Assembly: GCF_012849375.1 (NCBI RefSeq)
Contig: NZ_CP051684.1
Coordinates: forward strand, 3,162,001 to 3,226,000
Direction: 5' to 3'
From: Duganella dendranthematis
GTDB lineage: Bacteria > Pseudomonadota > Gammaproteobacteria > Burkholderiales > Burkholderiaceae_D
DNA length: 64,000 nt
Under the pieces are notes generated by a model. It saw nothing but the letters and a program-made list of their open reading frames with translations. It ran no database searches and was not told the DNA's origin. The position numbers and the translations under genes were made by a program. Shown in pieces: positions 7,416 through 15,108 of the stretch. How positions within the stretch are numbered: position 1 is the stretch's first letter; each line of letters starts with the position of its first letter.

Positions 7416-10202
7416 ATGATGAAGGAAACTGTATTGGCGCAGGCATTGCGCATGATGTTCGCCGGCGGGCTGGCGGCGACGGTGGTGATCGCGCCAGCCA
7501 CCGCGCAGGAGGACGGCGAGAAGATGCAGCGCGTGGAGGTGACCGGTTCGTCGGTCAAGCGCGCCGATTCGGAAACCGCGCTGCCGGTGCAGATGATTAG
7601 CAAGCAGGATATCCAGCGCATCGGCGCCACCAGCACGGAGGGGCTGCTGGCGTCGATCGCGTCGCTGTCGTCGGCCGGCGCGACCTCGAATGCGGCCGGG
7701 GCGTCGAGCGGCACGTTCGGGCTGTCGTCGATTTCGCTGCGCGGGCTGGGTGCGCAGCGCACGCTGGTGCTGGTCAATGGCCGCCGGCTGGCGGCATTTG
7801 CGGGCGGCGGCGGGGCCACGGTCAACGTCAATGTGATTCCGCTGGCGGCGATCGAGCGCATCGAGGTGCTGAAGGATGGCGCGTCCGGCGTGTATGGCAG
7901 CGATGCGGTGGCCGGTGTGGTCAACTTCATTTTATCGAAGAGTTTTGAGGGCATTGAGGTCAGTGGCGGCACGGGTTCGCCGACCACGCATGGCGGCGGG
8001 CAGAATAACAAGGCGTCGGTGACCGGCGGCCTGGGTAACCTGGAGCGCGATGGCTACAGCGCGGTGGTGTCGGCGTCGTGGGAGAAGGAGAAGGCGCTGT
8101 TCGGGCGTGACCGCGATTACGCCAAGTCGGGTAACAATATGCCGTATTACGTGTCCGGCGCGACGGGGCAGGGCAATATCGAGGGCGTGGTGATTCCGGG
8201 TGCGTATCCGAATGACCGTGGCGCGGGCTTTGGCGCGTCGCCGGCGACCGGCTACGGCAATCCGCTGGCGGCGCAGGGCAAGTGCGCGGATATCCAGATG
8301 TTCCAGAATCCGACGCCGAGCAGCAAGGGCGCGCCTTACTGCGCGTATGACAGCGCCTCGGCCACCAATCTGATTCCGGCGCGTGAACTGGGCAATCTGA
8401 CCGGTAATCTGACTTTCAAGATCAATGAAGACCACCAGCTGTTTGCCGATGCGCTGCTGTCGCGTAGTGTGGTGACCAACACCATCCAGACCAGTCCTGA
8501 GCGGCGCAGCTTCCTGGTGGCGGATAGCGCGTTCGTCCAACAGAAGGTCGATCCGTCGCTGATCCTTTATCCGAGCAATCCGGTGTATCAGTCGATTGTG
8601 GTGCCTTATCTGACGGCGCAGGGCTTTACGTCGATCATTGGCCAACCGCTGGCGATTACCAGCCGCGTGTTCGATTTCGGGCCGCGCCAGTCGCGTGATG
8701 TGGCGACGCAGTCGCGCTTCGTCGGCGGCGCGCGCGGCACGGTGTGGGGACAGGATTACGAAGTGGCGTTGACCTCCAACCGCAGCAAGGTGTCGGGATC
8801 GCTGCCGTCCGGGTACTTCCTGCAGGTGGAGTATGCGAAGATCATCAACGATCCGGCCAATAACTGGAATCCGTGGGCGCCGGGCGGCGTGCAGACCGGC
8901 GCGCTGGCGGAGAAGCTGAAGACGGCGCAGTACACCGGCAAGACCATCGACGGCTGGTCGGACAGTGATCTGATCGACAGCAAGATCACCGGTGATCTGT
9001 TCAAGCTCGATGGCCGCGCGGTACAGTATGCGGCCGGCGTCCAGGCGCGGCATGAGAGCTACAAGATTTCGCCCAGCGCGGCGATTCTGAGCGGTGACGT
9101 CGGCGGGGCGGGCGGCGCATTGGCCGCGGTGGACCGCAGCCGCACCATCCGTTCGGTGTTCGGCGAGATCAATGCGCCGCTGCTGAGCAGCGTGGAGGCC
9201 AATCTGGCGCTGCGCAACGACCATTACAACGATGTCGGTGCGTCGACCAATTACAAGGCCAGCCTGCGCTGGCAGCCGGTGCGCAGCCTGCTGTTACGCG
9301 GCTCGCTCGGCAGCGGCTTCCGCGCGCCGACGCTGAGCGATCTGTGGACGCCGCAGGTGGTCGGTACCACGGTGGCGTTCAGCGATCCGAAAACCGGCCA
9401 GAGTTCATTACAGGTGAATGGCGTCACCGGCGGCAATCCGAACCTGAAGCCGGAGGAATCGCGCCAGGCGTCGGTGGGCGTGGTGTGGTCGCCGGCCAGC
9501 TGGCTGAACGCGGGCGTGGACTGGTTCCGCATCAAGATCACCGACATCCTGGCGACGCCGTCGGCGCAGGAGGTGGTGTCGCGCTACCGCGCTGGCGATC
9601 CGGCGTATGCCAATCTGGTGGTCCTGAACGGCAACGATATCGATCTGGTCAAGACGGTGCTGGCCAATACCGGCAACGCCACGGTGCAGGGCGCGGACGT
9701 GTTCATCAGCGGCCGCCAGGCCTTCGGCCCCGGCAAGCTGGATGTGGCGCTGAACGGCACGTATATGGACAAGTTCGACCAGACCAGTCCGGGCGGGGTG
9801 CTGTCGCACAAGGTGGGGACGCTGGTCGACAGCAAGGGCACGCCGGTGATCGGCGCCGATGCCGGCGGCGTGGTGCTGCGCTGGAAGCACACGCTGAACG
9901 CGACCTGGACCCAGGGCGCGCTGGCCACCACGCTGATCCAGAACTACCGCGCGCGTTACGAGGCCGCGCATGATTTGCTGGGGCAGCGGGTGTTCATGGG
10001 AGCGATGGCGACCTACGACGCCAACCTGACGTGGCGCGGGCTGAAGAACACCACGCTGACGCTCGGCGTGCGCAATCTGTTCGACCGCCAGCCGCAGACC
10101 TTTGTGCCGGTGGCGGCGCAGTTCCAGTATGGCTATGACGTCAGCACTTATGATCCGCGCGGGCGCTTCGTCTACGTCAACGCCAGCTACGCCTTCCGTT
10201 AA
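7416..10202 (+). CDS. TonB-dependent receptor
   Basis: Outer-membrane active transporter of 928 residues. It has a signal peptide ending near ATAQ, a short linker with VEVTGSSVKRADSET, a plug domain (about 45-185) with the typical ISLRGLGAQRTLVLVNGRR and IERIEVLKDGASGVYGSDAVAGVVNF motifs, and a 22-stranded barrel ending with the aromatic terminal strand FVYVNASYAFR. Such receptors import siderophores, cobalamin, saccharides or peptides; this branch resembles those found beside peptidases, so peptides are a guess. A good ribosome site (AAAGGGAG) precedes ATGATG. The TAA stop shares the bases TTAA with the stop of the convergent gene downstream. Confidence 0.95.
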   Translation: MMKETVLAQALRMMFAGGLAATVVIAPATAQEDGEKMQRVEVTGSSVKRADSETALPVQMISKQDIQRIGATSTEGLLASIASLSSAGATSNAAGASSGTFGLSSISLRGLGAQRTLVLVNGRRLAAFAGGGGATVNVNVIPLAAIERIEVLKDGASGVYGSDAVAGVVNFILSKSFEGIEVSGGTGSPTTHGGGQNNKASVTGGLGNLERDGYSAVVSASWEKEKALFGRDRDYAKSGNNMPYYVSGATGQGNIEGVVIPGAYPNDRGAGFGASPATGYGNPLAAQGKCADIQMFQNPTPSSKGAPYCAYDSASATNLIPARELGNLTGNLTFKINEDHQLFADALLSRSVVTNTIQTSPERRSFLVADSAFVQQKVDPSLILYPSNPVYQSIVVPYLTAQGFTSIIGQPLAITSRVFDFGPRQSRDVATQSRFVGGARGTVWGQDYEVALTSNRSKVSGSLPSGYFLQVEYAKIINDPANNWNPWAPGGVQTGALAEKLKTAQYTGKTIDGWSDSDLIDSKITGDLFKLDGRAVQYAAGVQARHESYKISPSAAILSGDVGGAGGALAAVDRSRTIRSVFGEINAPLLSSVEANLALRNDHYNDVGASTNYKASLRWQPVRSLLLRGSLGSGFRAPTLSDLWTPQVVGTTVAFSDPKTGQSSLQVNGVTGGNPNLKPEESRQASVGVVWSPASWLNAGVDWFRIKITDILATPSAQEVVSRYRAGDPAYANLVVLNGNDIDLVKTVLANTGNATVQGADVFISGRQAFGPGKLDVALNGTYMDKFDQTSPGGVLSHKVGTLVDSKGTPVIGADAGGVVLRWKHTLNATWTQGALATTLIQNYRARYEAAHDLLGQRVFMGAMATYDANLTWRGLKNTTLTLGVRNLFDRQPQTFVPVAAQFQYGYDVSTYDPRGRFVYVNASYAFR

Positions 10203-10762
10203 ACGGCGGCGCCGCTGGGATAGATGCGGCTACGGACCGGCCGCAGTTCCGGGCGCGAGGCGGCGTTGTCGTCGTCCTGCGCCAGGAATTTGCTGCCGAT
10301 TTCAAACCACTCCTCGCTGGAGATGACTTTTTGCGCCAGCGGCAGCAGTTCCTGCTCTTCCTTGTCGAGGCGCTTGAGCAGGTTCTGGCAATACAGGTCG
10401 ATGGTCTTGCACAGGAAATTGCCCTGCGAGGCGCTGCGGCGCATGGCGCGGCGCAGGCAGCGGTAGACGGCGTTGAGCATCGCGCTGCCGCGCTTGCTCA
10501 GCGATTCGAGGTCGTTCATCAGCGGCGCGCAATTCGGTTCAGCGGCGCGCACGGCCGGCATCAGGCAGGCTTCCACTTTGCGCTGGTGACGCGATTCGGC
10601 GAAGCTGGTCAGTTCCTTGAGCTGGGATTCGATGAACACAGGGTCGATTTCCTGTGGACGGCGGGCGATGGTCTGCACGTACTGCAGCAGCCGCGAGATG
10701 AAGTGGCGTTCTTTCTTTTGTTCGATGGAGAGTGTCAACAAGACATAGGTGGCAGTAAGCAT
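10199..10762 (-). CDS. Helical protein, possible degenerate hemerythrin/HHE-like domain
   Basis: Protein of 187 residues with no confident family assignment. The predicted structure is all helical. Spaced H and E residues (ERHFISRLL near residue 20, ESRHQRKVEACLMPAV near 55, and LDKEEQELLPLAQKVI near 140) resemble the layout of hemerythrin-like cation-binding four-helix bundles, but several expected iron-ligand histidines are absent, so iron binding is doubtful. The ATG at 10762 has GGGAAA upstream and begins MLTATYVLL; a longer TTG-initiated version up to 10837 is less likely. It converges on the TonB receptor with the two stops overlapping. The function is unknown. Confidence 0.55.
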   Translation of the reverse strand: MLTATYVLLTLSIEQKKERHFISRLLQYVQTIARRPQEIDPVFIESQLKELTSFAESRHQRKVEACLMPAVRAAEPNCAPLMNDLESLSKRGSAMLNAVYRCLRRAMRRSASQGNFLCKTIDLYCQNLLKRLDKEEQELLPLAQKVISSEEWFEIGSKFLAQDDDNAASRPELRPVRSRIYPSGAAV

Positions 10763-10889
10763 AGCGTTTCCCGTGGTTCCGTGTGACGTCGGCTGCGCGG
10801 AGGTCGTCGCAGAGGAGCCGACACGCCCGAGGTTCAAGCTGCTACCTTAGCGTGATAAACAGGCTCATACAACGCCGATTTACAATTGT

Positions 10890-10905
10890 TCACAACTGGT
10901 TGTGA
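10890..10905. promoter_or_regulatory. Candidate operator palindrome TCACAAC-TG-GTTGTGA
   Basis: A perfect 7-base inverted repeat with a two-base centre, upstream of the minus-strand gene ending at 10199. Perfect short dyads in noncoding DNA upstream of a start codon are typical of dimeric repressor sites. No regulator can be assigned from sequence alone. Confidence 0.35.
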
Positions 10906-11065
10906 GGCAATACAAAGCGAAGCATTACCGGCGGGGAAAACGAATTGCGCACACGTCAAGCCGGCTTGCAACGCGCGCTTTTCACCTGGCTGCGTGGTAG
11001 ATTATGCCCGGTTTCGTCACGCGAAAATACGCCATTTCTTGCACGTTACAATAATTTTTTCTATC

Positions 11066-11091
11066 GGTTGCGGCCGCTTTTGGCCGCAACC
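11066..11091. terminator. Strong stem-loop 3' of the SDR gene
   Basis: GGTTGCGGCC and GGCCGCAACC pair over ten bases around a six-base loop, 24 bases beyond the SDR stop codon. There is no U-tract after the stem in the minus-strand transcript, so it may be a transcript 3'-end stabiliser rather than an intrinsic terminator. Confidence 0.4.
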
Positions 11092-11114
11092 TCAATGCTG
11101 CATTGCGACATCGC

Positions 11115-11825
11115 TCAGGCGCGTGGGGCGCCGAGGTAGAAGGCGCGTGGGGCGGCGAAGCTGGCGCGTACTTGTTTCGACACGTCGTCGGTCAGCGCTT
11201 CGTCGGCGCCGGCTTCCAGCGCGGTGAAGATGGCGCTGGCGATGTCGGCTGGCTTGGATTTCGGGGCGTCGACGTCGGCCGTCATGTCGGTGTCCATGTA
11301 GCCCATGTGGGCGCCGACCACTTGCGTGTTCTGGGCGGCCAGTTCGCCGCGCAGGCCGTTGGTCAGGGCCCAGGCGGCGGCTTTCGAGGCGCTGTAGGTG
11401 CCGGTGGTCGGGAAGCTGGCCCAGCTCAGCGCTGACAGGATGTTGATGATGGCGCCGCCGCCGTTGCGGCCCAGTACCGGGGCGAAGGCGTTGCTCAGCG
11501 CCAGGGGACCGAAGAAGTTGGCTTCCAGTTCGGCGCGGGCGGCTTCGGTGGCGTCGGCGCGGATCACGCCGCCCACCACGTGGATGCCGGCGTTATTAAT
11601 CAGGATGGTCAGGTCGGGGATGGCTTGCACGGCGGCGGCGATGTCGGCGGCGTTGGTCACGTCCAGCTTGATCGGGGTGGCGCCGGCGATGTCCACGGTT
11701 TCCGGTTTGCGGGCGGCGGCGTAGACTTTGCGGGCGCCGGCTTTGACGGCGGCTTCGGCCAGGGCTTTGCCCAGGCCACGGTTGGCGCCAGTAACGAGGA
11801 CAACGGAGTCTTTGAGGTTCATCAT
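11115..11825 (-). CDS. SDR family oxidoreductase
   Basis: Classical short-chain dehydrogenase of 236 residues, NAD(P)-dependent, cytoplasmic. The Rossmann motif TGANRGLGKALAEA sits at residues 13-26, NNAGIHVVGG follows at about 78, the catalytic Ser is in NILSALSW, and the YSASK Tyr/Lys pair is at about residue 148. The substrate is not predictable. ATGATG at 11825 is preceded by AAAGGAA. About 30 bases upstream of the start lies a palindrome matching one in front of the neighbouring tetR-type gene, so it is very probably repressed by that TetR regulator, as in many oxidoreductase-TetR pairs that answer to electrophiles or other small molecules. Confidence 0.92.
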   Translation of the reverse strand: MMNLKDSVVLVTGANRGLGKALAEAAVKAGARKVYAAARKPETVDIAGATPIKLDVTNAADIAAAVQAIPDLTILINNAGIHVVGGVIRADATEAARAELEANFFGPLALSNAFAPVLGRNGGGAIINILSALSWASFPTTGTYSASKAAAWALTNGLRGELAAQNTQVVGAHMGYMDTDMTADVDAPKSKPADIASAIFTALEAGADEALTDDVSKQVRASFAAPRAFYLGAPRA

Positions 11826-11854
11826 GGTTCCTTTCGAGTGGTTTAAGTAGCTAC

Positions 11855-11874
11855 AATATGACCGGTCATCTTAA
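11855..11874. promoter_or_regulatory. TetR operator upstream of the SDR gene
   Basis: Contains ATGACCGGTCAT (11858-11869), a perfect 12-base palindrome. The 20-base block is identical in 19 positions to the block at 12476-12495 in front of the tetR-type gene. Two near-identical dyads, one at each gene, are strong evidence for a shared repressor site. Confidence 0.75.
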
Positions 11875-11890
11875 AATGGCCGAAAAAAAA

Positions 11891-12469
11891 TCACGACAAG
11901 ATATTGCTCAATACCATGCGGGCAAAACGGTCCAGCGGGGTGCGGCTTTGCTCGGCTTTGGCGTGTAATACCGCGCCTTGCCAGGCGTCGTTGATGAAGG
12001 CGGCCAGCTCGGCTGCCGGCATTTTGTTGCCGATACTGCCGTCCTGCTGGCCTTCGGCGATGACTTCCGCCAGGGTCTCTGCGCCGGCGGCAAAGGCGTG
12101 CTGCATGGCGCTGCGGATGGCCGGAATCTGGTTGGACAATTCGGTGCTGAAATTGCCCAGCAGGCAGCCGCTGTGGAAGTCGTTGGCGGCGTTGCCGGCG
12201 ATCATGTTGTCAAAATACTGGCGCAGCCGGGCTTGCGGTGGCAGCGCGCGGTCGTGCAGCACGGCGCCGAGGTCGGCCACGGCGGCCAGGTAACGTTGTA
12301 ATACTTCCATCCCCAGCGCTTCCTTGCTGGTGAAGTGGTTGTAGAACGAGCCTTTCGGCACCCCGGCAGCGTCGGTGATGTCTTGCACGCTGGTGGCGTT
12401 GAACCCTTTGCTATGCAGCAGGGTGACGCTGGTGGTGAGGATTTGCTCTTTAACGTTTGCTTTGGCCAT
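11891..12469 (-). CDS. TetR/AcrR family transcriptional repressor
   Basis: Dimeric ligand-responsive repressor of 192 residues. The N-terminal helix-turn-helix is clear: KEQILTTSVTLLHSKGFNATSVQDITDAAGVPKGSFYNHFTSKEALG spans about residues 7-54. The C-terminal domain, with a conserved CLLGNFSTELS segment, is of the kind found in NemR/YxaF-like repressors. An operator-like palindrome lies 7 bases upstream of its own ATG, over the ribosome site, so it should repress itself. A matching site lies in front of the SDR gene 66 bases downstream of its stop, which is the probable target. Confidence 0.93.
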   Translation of the reverse strand: MAKANVKEQILTTSVTLLHSKGFNATSVQDITDAAGVPKGSFYNHFTSKEALGMEVLQRYLAAVADLGAVLHDRALPPQARLRQYFDNMIAGNAANDFHSGCLLGNFSTELSNQIPAIRSAMQHAFAAGAETLAEVIAEGQQDGSIGNKMPAAELAAFINDAWQGAVLHAKAEQSRTPLDRFARMVLSNILS

Positions 12470-12475
12470 GTATGT

Positions 12476-12495
12476 AATATGACCGGTCGTCTTAA
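12476..12495. promoter_or_regulatory. TetR operator between the tetR-type gene and the lipoprotein gene
   Basis: Block carrying ATGACCGGTCGT at 12479-12490, one base away from the perfect palindrome at 11858-11869. It sits immediately upstream of the tetR-type ATG (12469) and about 75 bases upstream of the divergent lipoprotein start, so autoregulation is likely and an effect on the lipoprotein gene possible. Confidence 0.7.
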
Positions 12496-12567
12496 TAAAG
12501 TCAACGGTTTTTTTTCTATGAAACTGATAGTATATGAAAGTTAGTTACTTTATTTGGAGGAGCGGTG

Positions 12568-12825
12568 ATGAAGGCAGTTTTGTTGAGCGGTGTGTGTCTG
12601 ATGGTGCTGGCGGCGTGCGCGTCGCAGCCCGAGGTGGCGGTGGATCCGGCGGCGCCGAGTACGGCGGCGGTCAAGTGCAAATCCAATTATGACGATGCGC
12701 CGACCGGCAGTTCGATCAAGCGCCGTGACTGCTCCACCAATCCGGACGTGCAGAACGCCAATGCGGAGCAGTTGCTGGACCAGCGCCGCTTTACCATGCC
12801 TGTCGATCCGGCCAGCCGCCGCTAA
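12568..12825 (+). CDS. Small lipoprotein, function unknown
   Basis: An 85-residue exported protein. The N-terminus MKAVLLSGVCLMVLAAC is a lipoprotein signal peptide with lipobox VLAAC (Cys17). The mature part is short, polar and probably unstructured apart from two further Cys, with SIKRRDCSTNPDVQ near residue 50. The strong ribosome site GGAGGA lies six bases before the ATG at 12568; a GTG three bases upstream is less well placed. Comparable small lipoproteins of unknown function are common in Oxalobacteraceae. No domain is recognised. Confidence 0.75.
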   Translation: MKAVLLSGVCLMVLAACASQPEVAVDPAAPSTAAVKCKSNYDDAPTGSSIKRRDCSTNPDVQNANAEQLLDQRRFTMPVDPASRR

Positions 12826-12957
12826 CTCCGGCGGCACGCTGTAAGTAGCGTAAAGTAACAATTTCCTGAGGATATGTCGCAGCAAGCGGCGCTCTTGGTA
12901 TGATTCCCGATGCCCGGCCACAAGCTGGTATATTTTTTATAACATCGGAGAGATCGA

Positions 12958-15023
12958 ATGAGATTCCCTTGCTGCTGCTGGGCGCCGCCATGGCGTCCAG
13001 TGCGATGGCCGCGCCGCGCGGTTTCACTGTCGAAGACATGGTCAAGATGGAGCGGGTCGGCAACCCGGTGCTGTCGCCGGACGCCACCCGCGTGGTCTAC
13101 ACCGTGCGCACCACCGACCTCGACAAGAACCGCGGCAATACCCAGCTGTATCTGCTCGACCTGCGCCACCCGCAGGCGGCGCCCGTGCGCCTGACCCAGG
13201 CCGCCGCCAGCAGCGCGGACCCGGAATGGGCGCCGAACGGCGAGGCGATTTATTTCCTGTCGGGCCGTTCCGGTTCGTCGCAGGTGTGGCGTCTGCCGCT
13301 GGGCGGCGGCGAAGCCAGCAAGGTCACCGATCTGCCGCTGGACGTCGATAATTTCCGCTTGTCGCCGCAGGGCGACCGTTTGCTGTTCAGCATGGCCGTG
13401 TTCCGCGATTGCGCCGACCTGGCATGCACCAAACAACGCCTGGACGAGCAGGCCAAGGTCAAGGCCAGCGGCAAGGTGTTCGACAAGCTGTTCGTGCGCC
13501 ACTGGGATACCTGGGCCGATGGCCGCAACAATGTGCTGTACTCGGCGCCGATCGATGCCACTGGCAAGGTCAGCGCGCAGCCGGTCAGCCTGACCGGTAA
13601 GCTGGATGGCGATGTGCCGTCCAAGCCGTTCGGCGACCATGACGAATATCACTTCAGCCCGGACGGCAAGACGGTGGCCTTCTCGGCCCGCATCGCCGGC
13701 CGTACCGAGGCCTGGTCAACCAACTTCGATGTCTATACGGTGCCAGCGGCTGGCGGCGAGACCAAAAATCTGACGGCCGACAACCAGGCGTGGGACGCCA
13801 AGGCGATTTATTCGCCGGACGGCAAGACGCTGGCCTATGTGGCGATGGACAAGCCGACCTTCGAGGCCGACCGCTTCCATCTGGTGCTGATCGATGTGGC
13901 GACCGGCAAGAAGCGCACTGTGGCAGACAGCTGGGACCGCTCGATTGCGGACTACCGCTGGACCCCGGACAGCAAGGCCATCCTGGCCACCGCCGATGAT
14001 GTCGGCCAACACCGCCTGTTCTCGATTGATGCCGCCAGCGGCAAGGTGACGGCGCTGACCGGCAAGGGCTATGTGGCCGGCTTCGACGTGGCGCGCGATA
14101 CGATCGTGATGGCGCAGGCCAATCTGTCGGCCGGGGCGCAGCTGTTCAAGTTCAAGCTGGGTGGCGGTGCGGCGGCCGGCGAAAAGGCTGACCAGCTGAC
14201 CCATTTGAACGAAGCGGCGCTGGCCGATGTCAAGTTCGGCGAGTACGAGCAGTTCTCGTTCACCGGCGCCAATGGCGAGACCGTGTATGGTCACGTGATG
14301 AAGCCGTGGAATGCGCAGCCGGGCCAGAAATATCCGATCGCCTTCCTGGTGCACGGCGGCCCGCAGGGCAGCTTCGGCAACTCATGGAGCTATCGCTGGA
14401 ATCCGCAGGTGTATGCGGGCGCCGGTTATGCGACGGTGTTTATCGATTTCCACGGTTCGACCGGCTACGGCCAGAAGTTCACCGATTCGATCAGCGGCGA
14501 CTGGGGCGGCAAGCCGCTGGAAGATTTGCAAAAAGGTCTGGCGGCGGCGGTGGCGAAATATCCATGGCTGGACCGCGAGAACAGCTGCGCGCTGGGCGCG
14601 TCGTACGGCGGCTTCATGATGAACTGGATCCAGGGTAACTGGTCGGATGGCTTCAAGTGCATCGTCAATCATGACGGCGTGTTCGATGCGCGCGGCATGG
14701 CTTACTCGACCGAAGAGATCTGGTTCACCGAGTGGGAAAACGGCGGCGCGTATTACGATGTGCCGGAGCTGCACGAGAAATTCAACCCGGCGCTGAAGGT
14801 GAAGAACTGGAAAACGCCGATGCTGGTGGTCCAGGGCGATATGGACTTCCGGATTCCGACCACGCAGGGTCTGGGCGCGTTCACTGCGCTGCAGCGCCGT
14901 GGCATTCCGAGCAAGTTGCTGTTCTTCCCGGATGAGAACCACTGGGTGCTGAAGCCGGCCAACTCGGTACTGTGGCATCACACGGTGATCGACTGGCTGG
15001 ACACCTATACCAAGAAAAAATAA
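12958..15023 (+). CDS. S9 family peptidase; frameshift in the signal-peptide region
   Basis: Secreted prolyl-oligopeptidase-like enzyme with a seven-bladed propeller (about residues 30-420 of the mature chain) and an alpha/beta-hydrolase domain. The triad is complete: Ser in GASYGGF (codon 14601-14603), Asp in QGDMDFRIP (14844-14846) and His in DENHW (14940-14942). A good ribosome site (GGAGA) and ATG at 12958 lie in the wrong frame. Adding one base after the third codon would give MRF-PLLLLGAAMASSAMA, a perfect signal peptide continuous with the enzyme, so one base seems to be missing near 12961-12966. In-frame alternatives are an ATG at 12900, which would put 37 extra or altered residues ahead, or one at 12990 that removes most of the signal peptide. 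The length is not a multiple of three for this reason. Confidence 0.85.
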
Positions 15024-15027
15024 CCAA

Positions 15028-15090
15028 CGTCATTCCCGCGCACGCGGGAATCCATGCTGAGTATGGGCTCCCGCTTGCGCGGGAGCGACG
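15028..15090. repeat. REP-like twin palindrome (BIME-type)
   Basis: Two hairpins, ATTCCCGCG-CA-CGCGGGAAT at 15032-15051 and GCTCCCGC-TTGC-GCGGGAGC at 15067-15086, are flanked by CGTC (15028-15031) and GACG (15087-15090), which also pair. This is the layout of the extragenic palindromic repeats scattered through many proteobacterial genomes. It sits between the S9 and M1 peptidase genes, where it may stabilise or attenuate the shared transcript. Confidence 0.75.
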
Positions 15091-15108
15091 ACGATTTCGG
15101 GAGAGTCA

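Larger units (their letters stand above)
10763..11114. other. Intergenic region with a perfect inverted repeat and a hairpin
   Basis: This 352-base stretch between two minus-strand genes shows no credible coding frame. It contains a perfect palindromic site TCACAAC-TG-GTTGTGA at 10890-10905, about 130 bases upstream of the HHE-like gene, and a strong stem-loop at 11066-11091 just downstream of the SDR gene. A weak sigma70-like pair on the minus strand (TTGTAT, 17 bases, TAAGGT) lies between the palindrome and the HHE-like gene. The palindrome could be an operator for that gene, but no cognate regulator is identified. Confidence 0.5.

Noticed and set aside
10886..11227. Open frame of 113 codons in the gap before the SDR gene
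   Set aside because: It runs through the palindrome and hairpin, overlaps the SDR 3' end, has no ribosome site and no recognisable protein pattern.
15028..15090. CRISPR-like repeats
   Set aside because: There are only two palindromes of differing sequence with no regular spacers; it fits a REP element.
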